This document shows positions 58,620 to 64,000 of a DNA stretch of 64,000 bases, piece by piece. The DNA comes from Devosia sp. SL43 (GTDB lineage Bacteria; Pseudomonadota; Alphaproteobacteria; Rhizobiales; Devosiaceae). The position numbers and the translations under genes were made by a program. Each line of letters starts with the position of its first letter. Positions within the stretch are counted from its first letter, which is position 1. A model generated the notes under the pieces. That model had not been told where the DNA came from and did no database searches. It saw only the letters and a program-made list of their open reading frames with translations. The DNA lies in contig NZ_CP063401.1 of NCBI RefSeq assembly GCF_021729885.1, positions 2,596,501 to 2,660,500 of the forward strand, given 5' to 3'.

Positions 58620-59753
58620 TCAAGCCTCGAACATCTTCTTGATCTTGTCGAAAAAGCCGTCCGATGTCGGGTTGGTCTCGCCCGTCGTGATGCGCTGGAA
58701 CTCTTCCAGCAGCTCGCGCTGGCGGCGGCTCAGGGCCTGTGGCGTTTCGATGTCGAGCTGGACATAGAGATCGCCGACATCCTTGGAGCGCAGGACGGGC
58801 ATGCCCTTGCCCTTGAGTCGGACACGCTGGCCCGGCTGGGTGCCGGCGGCGACCTTCACCTTGGCGCGGGCATTGTCGAGCGTCGGCACCTCGAACTCGC
58901 CGCCGAGCGCCGCTGTCGTCATGGCAATGGGCACGCGGGCATAGAGATCGGCGCCGTCGCGCTGGAACAGGTCGTGCGGCTTGATCGAGATGAAGATATA
59001 GAGATCGCCCGGCGGGCCACCGCGGAGGCCTGCCTCGCCTTCATTGGCGAGCCGAATACGGGTGCCGTCTTCGATGCCCTTGGGAATATCGACCGAGAGC
59101 TTGCGGTTTTCCTGGCGCCGACCCTGGCCACCGCAATCGGTGCAGGGCTGGTCCATCATCTGGCCGCGGCCCTGGCAGACCGGGCAGGTGCGCTCGATGG
59201 TGAAGAAGCCCTGGGCGGCGCGCACCTTGCCGTGTCCGTTGCACTGGCGGCAGGTATGGGTGCCGGTGCCGGGTTTGGCGCCCGCGCCATCGCAAGTCGT
59301 ACAGCCGACCAAAGTCGGCACGTCGATCTCGACGGTGCGGCCCTCGAAGCTCTCTTCAAGACTGATTTCAAGATTGTAGCGCAGATCGGCGCCGCGCAGC
59401 TTGGCGGCACCGCCGCCGCCGCGACCACGGCCACCCATGAAATCGCCGAAAATGTCCTCGAAGATATCGGACATTGAGGAGTTGAAGTCATTGCCGAAGC
59501 CACCGGAACCAGGGCGACCCCCGCCATTCTCGAAGGCGGCATGGCCGAAACGGTCGTAGGCGGCGCGCTTCTGGCCGTCCTTGAGCGTTTCGTAGGCCTC
59601 GCTCAGTTCCTTGAACTTGTTCTCGGCCTCGGTGTTGCCGTGGTTACGGTCGGGATGGTGCTGCATGGCGAGCTTGCGATAAGCGCTCTTGAGCGCCGCA
59701 TCGTCGGCGTCCTTTTGTACGCCGAGCACCTCGTAGAAATCGCGTTTCGCCAA
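58620..59753 (-). CDS. dnaJ: chaperone DnaJ
   Basis: A 377-residue class I Hsp40: J domain with HPD (about 33-35), Gly/Phe-rich linker ([11 protein letters not shown]...), four zinc repeats [24 protein letters not shown] and CTDCGGQG, and C-terminal substrate-binding domains. It stimulates DnaK ATPase. Unlike the usual dnaK-dnaJ pair, two genes and about 2 kb separate it from dnaK here. Confidence 0.97.
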   Translation of the reverse strand: MAKRDFYEVLGVQKDADDAALKSAYRKLAMQHHPDRNHGNTEAENKFKELSEAYETLKDGQKRAAYDRFGHAAFENGGGRPGSGGFGNDFNSSMSDIFEDIFGDFMGGRGRGGGGAAKLRGADLRYNLEISLEESFEGRTVEIDVPTLVGCTTCDGAGAKPGTGTHTCRQCNGHGKVRAAQGFFTIERTCPVCQGRGQMMDQPCTDCGGQGRRQENRKLSVDIPKGIEDGTRIRLANEGEAGLRGGPPGDLYIFISIKPHDLFQRDGADLYARVPIAMTTAALGGEFEVPTLDNARAKVKVAAGTQPGQRVRLKGKGMPVLRSKDVGDLYVQLDIETPQALSRRQRELLEEFQRITTGETNPTSDGFFDKIKKMFEA

Positions 59754-59925
59754 AAGAAAGTCTCCAAATGCCGCGAGTCGCGTGTGGCGCGCCTCGCCAA
59801 AACCTAGCCCCTAGATGGCAATCGACCCCACGCCCCGCAAGGGGTCTGGGGTCGTAAGAACCGAAACCATTGGCCGCTCATGTAGCAAGAGCAGGCGTCA
59901 GCTTCAATATTGCTGTTGGCAGGGC

Positions 59926-60981
59926 TTAGCTGCGTCGGCTGGGTCCAAAGGATCGGGCCAGCGCTTCAGCGGCGTCTGATTGGGCAAACAGCGCCTTGGT
60001 GACCACCAGGCCCAGGCCGAAGAAGCCCTGCGTCACGCCTTCATAGCTCCAGCAATTGACGGGGACGCCGGCCTGTTCCAGCGCCTCGGCAAGGGCTTCG
60101 CCTTCCGATCGCAGCGGGTCGATATCGGCAAGGATAATGGTGGCCGGCGCCACCCCGGCAAGGTCGTCGCGATGCACCAGATCGAGACGCGGATCGGCCA
60201 GCGCTGCTTCGTCTTCGAGCAGATGCCGGAAGCGCCAGCGCATGGCCGGCATGCCCACCGGCTGCACGCGCAGGGTTTCGCCGTAGGAGGCGGTGGTCAT
60301 GTCGGTGCCGGCCATGGGGTGGACCAGCAGCTGATGCACCGGTTGGGTGGTGTGCTCGTCACGGGCACGGAGCGCGATATAAGCGGCCAGGTTCGCCCCG
60401 GCATCCTCACCGGCCACGGCCAGCCGTCGCGGATCGCCGCCGAGATCACGCACCTGCCGGGTTAGCCACGTCCAGGCGGCCCAGGCATCCTCATGTGCGG
60501 CGGGGAATTTGTGCTCGGGCGCGAGGCGATAATCGACCGAGATGACGATAGCGCCGGTGCGCCGGGCCAGGGCGCGGGCCGAGGCGTCATGGGTATCGAG
60601 GCTGCCGGTGACGAAGCCGCCGCCGTGGAAATAGAGGATGACAGGATTGAGTCGGCTGAGCAGGCCAACCGGCCGGTAGATGCGGCTGGCAAGCGTCCCC
60701 TCGCCATTCTCGATATCGAGGTCCTCGGCGGCAACACCGTCATCGACAACCTCGCGGCCCTGACGGGCGAGGATCGCCGCCACCACATCGGCCGCCTTGG
60801 GCTGGCGTCGGGCCGCGATGGGCATCGAAATCTCCAGCGGTCGTGCGCCCAGTTCGCCCAGCGCATCGAGCACGTGCTTCATGTCGGCATCGATCCGGGC
60901 CATCGGATCACCGCTGATAAGCTCGGCAATACGGCCGATGGAATCGGTCTGGTCAGGTTGCTGGGTGGTGGAATCGGTCAT
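59926..60981 (-). CDS. alpha/beta hydrolase (HSL family), catalytic residues replaced
   Basis: A 351-residue protein of the hormone-sensitive-lipase-like (alpha/beta hydrolase 3) family. The oxyanion motif HGGG (119-122) and YRLAPEHKFPAA are intact, and the catalytic Asp288 (DIDPLRSEG) is present. The nucleophile elbow GDSAG is GEDAG (191-195), so Ser is Asp193. The catalytic His of HGF is Gln318 (EGVTQGFF). It is probably a non-hydrolytic pseudoenzyme. ATG 60981 is chosen over 61047. It lies between dnaJ and dnaK. Confidence 0.9.
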   Translation of the reverse strand: MTDSTTQQPDQTDSIGRIAELISGDPMARIDADMKHVLDALGELGARPLEISMPIAARRQPKAADVVAAILARQGREVVDDGVAAEDLDIENGEGTLASRIYRPVGLLSRLNPVILYFHGGGFVTGSLDTHDASARALARRTGAIVISVDYRLAPEHKFPAAHEDAWAAWTWLTRQVRDLGGDPRRLAVAGEDAGANLAAYIALRARDEHTTQPVHQLLVHPMAGTDMTTASYGETLRVQPVGMPAMRWRFRHLLEDEAALADPRLDLVHRDDLAGVAPATIILADIDPLRSEGEALAEALEQAGVPVNCWSYEGVTQGFFGLGLVVTKALFAQSDAAEALARSFGPSRRS

Positions 60982-61101
60982 GGCGGGCCCCCGCTGGATG
61001 AATGATCCACCCTTGGAGCCCCAAATCGGGCCGCCAGTTGGGCTCAATCAAGCCCATTTCGGGGCAAAGAAAAGGCCCTGGATCGCTCCAGAGCCGTCAT
61101 G

Positions 61102-61115
61102 GATTCACGTGAAAC
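61102..61115. other. parS: parS-like site in repeat D copy 2
   Basis: GATTCACGTGAAAC, 13 of 14 positions, about 25 kb from the predicted origin. It is part of the repeat, not of a gene. Confidence 0.7.
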
Positions 61116-61193
61116 TTCGAGCCGTCCGTTAGGAAAAATCGCTCCAGTGGAGCGATTTTAGGCGAGAAGGCCATGGGAGCTGTGCTCGAATGG
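61102..61193 (-). repeat. 92-bp dispersed repeat carrying parS, type D copy 2
   Basis: Reverse-complement copy of 31799-31890 with the same length and order: GATTCACGTGAAACTTCGAG, then CGCTCCAGTGGAGCG hairpin, then GGCGAGAAGGCCATGGGAGC and CTCGAATGG. About 80% identical by eye. Confidence 0.85.
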
Positions 61194-61228
61194 CCAAGCA
61201 ACACGCGCTGGACTCAAGGTAAAACGGC

Positions 61229-61702
61229 CTAAGCCGCCGCGGTCTCGCTCATCGAGACGCCATGGTCCATCATCTTCTTTCGGGCGGCATTGACCACGTC
61301 GACGCTGAAGCGCTCCTCGTGCCGCAGCACGATGGCCTCGGCGGTGAGATCGCTGCGGCCATGCGCCACCAGCTTCTCGAAACCGTCAGACAGGCCCTCT
61401 TCCATCATCTGGTCGGAGAGCACCCGCAGCGCGCCGACGCGGCGATGCTTGGAGCGGATTTTGACAAGGCGCGTCACGCGGCCATTGTCCGCCGTGCGGA
61501 ATTCTTCGGCGGCGGCAAGGCCGGTCCAGAAGGCGAGCTCGATATCGTCCTTGAGCTCGGCATTGTGGGTGGCGCCCGCCAGTTCGGCGATACGCATCTG
61601 GCAACCGAAAGCGAGGTCGTTGTAGCCAAGGCGGACGGCATTGGCCATCAGCTTGCGCAGCTTTTCGGGGTCGGTGAAGGTCTGGGGGTCTGGAATGTTC
61701 AT
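61229..61702 (-). CDS. hypothetical helical protein
   Basis: A 157-residue soluble, charged, mostly helical protein (FTDPEKLRKLMANAVRLGYNDLAFGCQMRIAELAG ...). It has no membrane segment and no motif that I recognise. Codon use is like its neighbours and the length is substantial, so it is probably real. It lies between dnaK and the hydrolase-like gene. Confidence 0.75.
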   Translation of the reverse strand: MNIPDPQTFTDPEKLRKLMANAVRLGYNDLAFGCQMRIAELAGATHNAELKDDIELAFWTGLAAAEEFRTADNGRVTRLVKIRSKHRRVGALRVLSDQMMEEGLSDGFEKLVAHGRSDLTAEAIVLRHEERFSVDVVNAARKKMMDHGVSMSETAAA

Positions 61703-61775
61703 GGCGCACCCTACGGCATATGGCGCGCAATAGCGAATGCTAAGCGAATCAGTTGTCTTGCCTCAAACACCGGCC

Positions 61776-61859
61776 GTCACCCTCGGGCTTGACCCGAGGG
61801 CTCTTCACTTGCCGCGCGATTGGTAAGTGCAGTTTCCTCGGGTCAAGCCCGAGGATGAC
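61776..61859. repeat. paired-palindrome intergenic repeat, type B copy 4
   Basis: GTCACCCTCGGGCTTGACCCGAGGG at left and CCTCGGGTCAAGCCCGAGGATGAC at right, with a 34-bp centre unlike that of the copy at 58442. Confidence 0.88.
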
Positions 61860-61899
61860 GGCCGGTGGGTGGGAGACCATGGCGGCCATCGCCACAAAC

Positions 61900-61928
61900 A
61901 AAAAGGGCCCGGTGTTTCCACCGGACCC
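61900..61928 (-). terminator. dnaK rho-independent terminator
   Basis: On the minus strand GGGTCCGGTG-GAAA-CACCGGGCCC (one T-G pair) is followed by TTTTTG. It begins about 23 nt after the dnaK stop. Confidence 0.9.
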
Positions 61929-61951
61929 CTCAATCTCAAACCAGAAGTGGC

Positions 61952-63865
61952 TTAAGCCGACTTCTTGTCTTCGTCGTCCTTGACCTCTTCGAAGTCGGCG
62001 TCGACGACGTCGTCTTCGTCCTCATCGTCGGTGCCATTGGCCTTGGCTTCGGCTTCGGCCTGCGATGCCTTGTACATGGCCTCGCCCAGCTTCATCGCGG
62101 CCTGGGCCAGCGCATCGGTCCTTTCCTTGATCACGTCGCCATCTTCGCCATCGAGCACGGCGCGCAGGTCAGTGATCGCGGCTTCGATCGCGGTCTTGTC
62201 CTCGGCCGAAACCTTGTCGCCATATTCCTTGAGCGACTTTTCGGTCGAGTGGATCAGGCTCTCGCCCTGGTTCTTGGCTTCGACGGCTTCGCGCTTCTTC
62301 TTGTCCGATTCAGCGTTCTGCTCGGCTTCCTTGACCATCTTCTCGATGTCGGCATCCGAAAGGCCACCCGAGGCTTGGATGCGAATCTGCTGCTCCTTGC
62401 CGGTGCCTTTATCCTTGGCCGAAACCTGCACGATGCCGTTGGCATCGATGTCGAAGGTCACTTCGATCTGCGGCACGCCGCGCGGTGCGGGCGGAATGCC
62501 AGTCAGGTCGAAATTGCCGAGCAGCTTGTTGTTGGCGGCCATTTCGCGTTCGCCCTGGAACACGCGGATGGTCACGGCGCTCTGGCTGTCTTCGGCGGTC
62601 GAGAAGGTCTGGCTCTTCTTGGTCGGGATGGTCGTGTTGCGATCGATCAGGCGGGTGAAGACGCCACCCAGGGTTTCGATGCCCAGGCTCAGCGGGGTCA
62701 CGTCGAGCAGCAGCACGTCCTTGACGTCGCCCTGCAGCACGCCGGCCTGGATGGCAGCGCCAAGCGCCACCACTTCGTCCGGATTGACGCCCTTGTGCGG
62801 CTCCTTGCCGAACAGTTGCTTGACCACTTCCTGCACCTTGGGCATGCGGCTCATGCCGCCGACCAGCACGACTTCATCGATCTGCGCGGCGGTGAGGCCG
62901 GCATCCTTGAGCGCCTGCTTGCAGGGATCGACCGTCTTCTGAATCAGGTCGTCGACCAGCGACTCGAACTTGGAGCGCGAGAGCTTGAGGGTCAGGTGCT
63001 TGGGGCCTGACGCGTCGGCGGTGATGAAGGGCAGGTTGATTTCGGTCTGCGTCGAGCTCGACAGTTCGATCTTGGCCTTTTCGGCAGCTTCCTTGAGGCG
63101 CTGCAGAGCCAGCTTGTCGTTGCGCAGGTCGATGCCCTGCTCTTTCTTGAACTCGTCGGCAAAGTAGTCGACGAGGCGCATGTCGAAGTCTTCGCCACCG
63201 AGGAACGTGTCGCCATTGGTCGACTTCACTTCGAAGACGCCATCGCCGATTTCGAGCACGGAAACGTCGAAGGTGCCGCCGCCAAGGTCATAGACCGCGA
63301 TCGTGCCGGCGGCCTTCTTGTCGAGGCCATAGGCGAGCGCCGCAGCAGTCGGCTCGTTGATGATGCGCAGCACTTCAAGGCCGGCAATCTTGCCTGCATC
63401 CTTGGTGGCCTGGCGCTGGCTGTCGTTGAAGTAGGCCGGAACGGTGATAACGGCCTGGGTGACGGTCTCACCGAGATAGGACTCAGCGGTTTCCTTCATC
63501 TTCTGCAGGATCATCGCAGAAACCTGCGAAGGCGAATACTTTTCGCCCGAGGCTTCGACCCAGGCGTCGCCATTGTCGGCCTTGATGATCTTGAAGGGGA
63601 CGAGGTTCTTGTCCTTGGACACGACCTGGTCGTCGAAACGACGGCCGATCAGGCGCTTGACTGCGAACAGCGTACCCTCAGGGTTGGTGACCGCCTGGCG
63701 CTTGGCCGGCTGGCCGACAAGACGCTCGCCGTCCTTGGAGAAGGCGACCATCGAGGGGGTGGTGCGCGCCCCTTCCGCGTTTTCGATAACCTTGGGGTTG
63801 GAGCCGTCCATAACCGCAACGCAGCTATTGGTGGTGCCCAGGTCGATACCGATGACTTTAGCCAT
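61952..63865 (-). CDS. dnaK: chaperone DnaK (Hsp70)
   Basis: A 637-residue Hsp70. The ATPase domain shows [15 protein letters not shown] (4-18), [16 protein letters not shown] and [11 protein letters not shown]; the linker [18 protein letters not shown] leads to the substrate-binding domain, and the C terminus is the acidic [16 protein letters not shown] type. It sits at the right edge with its full coding region in the window. Confidence 0.98.
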   Translation of the reverse strand: MAKVIGIDLGTTNSCVAVMDGSNPKVIENAEGARTTPSMVAFSKDGERLVGQPAKRQAVTNPEGTLFAVKRLIGRRFDDQVVSKDKNLVPFKIIKADNGDAWVEASGEKYSPSQVSAMILQKMKETAESYLGETVTQAVITVPAYFNDSQRQATKDAGKIAGLEVLRIINEPTAAALAYGLDKKAAGTIAVYDLGGGTFDVSVLEIGDGVFEVKSTNGDTFLGGEDFDMRLVDYFADEFKKEQGIDLRNDKLALQRLKEAAEKAKIELSSSTQTEINLPFITADASGPKHLTLKLSRSKFESLVDDLIQKTVDPCKQALKDAGLTAAQIDEVVLVGGMSRMPKVQEVVKQLFGKEPHKGVNPDEVVALGAAIQAGVLQGDVKDVLLLDVTPLSLGIETLGGVFTRLIDRNTTIPTKKSQTFSTAEDSQSAVTIRVFQGEREMAANNKLLGNFDLTGIPPAPRGVPQIEVTFDIDANGIVQVSAKDKGTGKEQQIRIQASGGLSDADIEKMVKEAEQNAESDKKKREAVEAKNQGESLIHSTEKSLKEYGDKVSAEDKTAIEAAITDLRAVLDGEDGDVIKERTDALAQAAMKLGEAMYKASQAEAEAKANGTDDEDEDDVVDADFEEVKDDEDKKSA

Positions 63866-64000
63866 TATACATGCCTCTCTTTCAGCAAACCCATGATGAG
63901 ACCCCTCTCGCGAGGCAGTCCCGTGGCCGCAAGGGCCGGGTTCCTTGCAACTGGAATGCGCCCATTGCTGGGCTTGCTGGCTATATAGGGGGGTCGCCTT
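63866..64000 (-). promoter_or_regulatory. dnaK 5' region with heat-shock-like -10
   Basis: On the minus strand CCCCCCTATATAGCC (about 63978-63992) resembles the -10 box of alphaproteobacterial RpoH promoters (CYTATNT type). The matching CTTG -35 would lie just beyond the window edge. A long leader of about 115 nt precedes dnaK. Confidence 0.4.

Overview
This 64 kb window is a contiguous stretch of GC-rich core chromosome from an alphaproteobacterium, most likely a member of Hyphomicrobiales (Rhizobiales), possibly Devosia-like. The reasons are the gene orders mnmE-mnmG-rsmG-parA-parB, hemE-(origin)-maf-aroE-coaE-dnaQ / secB-fxsA-Tim44, hslV-GNAT-hslU and hisB-DUF2628-hisH-hisA-hisF-hisE-coaA, a CenR-type response regulator, DUF1674 and DUF2794 proteins, and TTTCACGTGAAA-type parS sites. 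The genus is an inference from gene order and was not tested by comparison. I see no prophage, transposase, CRISPR array, toxin-antitoxin pair or recognisable defence system, and no rRNA or tRNA.

Layout. 1-4.6 kb: edge fragment of a DUF2794 gene, a possible small RNA, a DUF1223 periplasmic protein, a GNAT enzyme and aconitase (acnA). 4.8-7.5 kb: the cytochrome c maturation cluster ccmABCD-ccmG. 7.6-15.4 kb: DUF1674 (SdhE/SDHAF4-like), htpX, an RsmB-type rRNA methyltransferase, heparinase II/III protein, purH and a polysaccharide flippase. 15.5-20.9 kb: leuC, a zincin, rimM-trmD-rplS and xthA. 21-27.4 kb: a cNMP-binding protein, cenR, yggS, then leuS-lptE-holA. 27.4-36.1 kb (leftward): parB, parA, rsmG, mnmG, mnmE, rho, hemJ, hemE. 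36.13-36.57 kb: the predicted replication origin, with DnaA-box-like and CtrA-like sites. 36.6-45 kb: maf-aroE-coaE-dnaQ, then secB, fxsA, a Tim44-domain protein, Smr, an XRE regulator, hslU-GNAT-hslV. 45.3-50.2 kb: the his operon (hisB, DUF2628, hisH, hisA, small membrane protein, hisF, hisE) plus coaA. 50.3-58.3 kb: VOC protein, dapB, gpmA, ada-like methyltransferase, DUF2244, nth, DUF2214, TetR, Hyi-like isomerase, pyrF, a histidine phosphatase-like protein and an FMN reductase. 58.6-64 kb: dnaJ, a hydrolase-fold protein lacking two catalytic residues, an unknown protein and dnaK.

The most notable signals are non-coding. At least seven parS-like palindromes (two perfect) are spread over about 34 kb on both sides of the predicted origin, and two of them lie at the same end of two copies of one 92-bp dispersed repeat. 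A second, about 130-bp palindromic repeat occurs four times between genes, and two further repeat types sit in other gaps. A terminator-like hairpin separates parA from parB. An orphan plus-strand terminator near 0.48 kb implies a short untranslated transcript.

Two coding oddities deserve checking. hisH has a -1 frameshift at an A5 tract, and the restored frame runs exactly into the hisA start. The alpha/beta hydrolase at 60-61 kb keeps HGGG but has Asp and Gln in place of the nucleophile Ser and catalytic His. I found no convincing new multi-gene system; the window reads as housekeeping plus the origin and centromere region.
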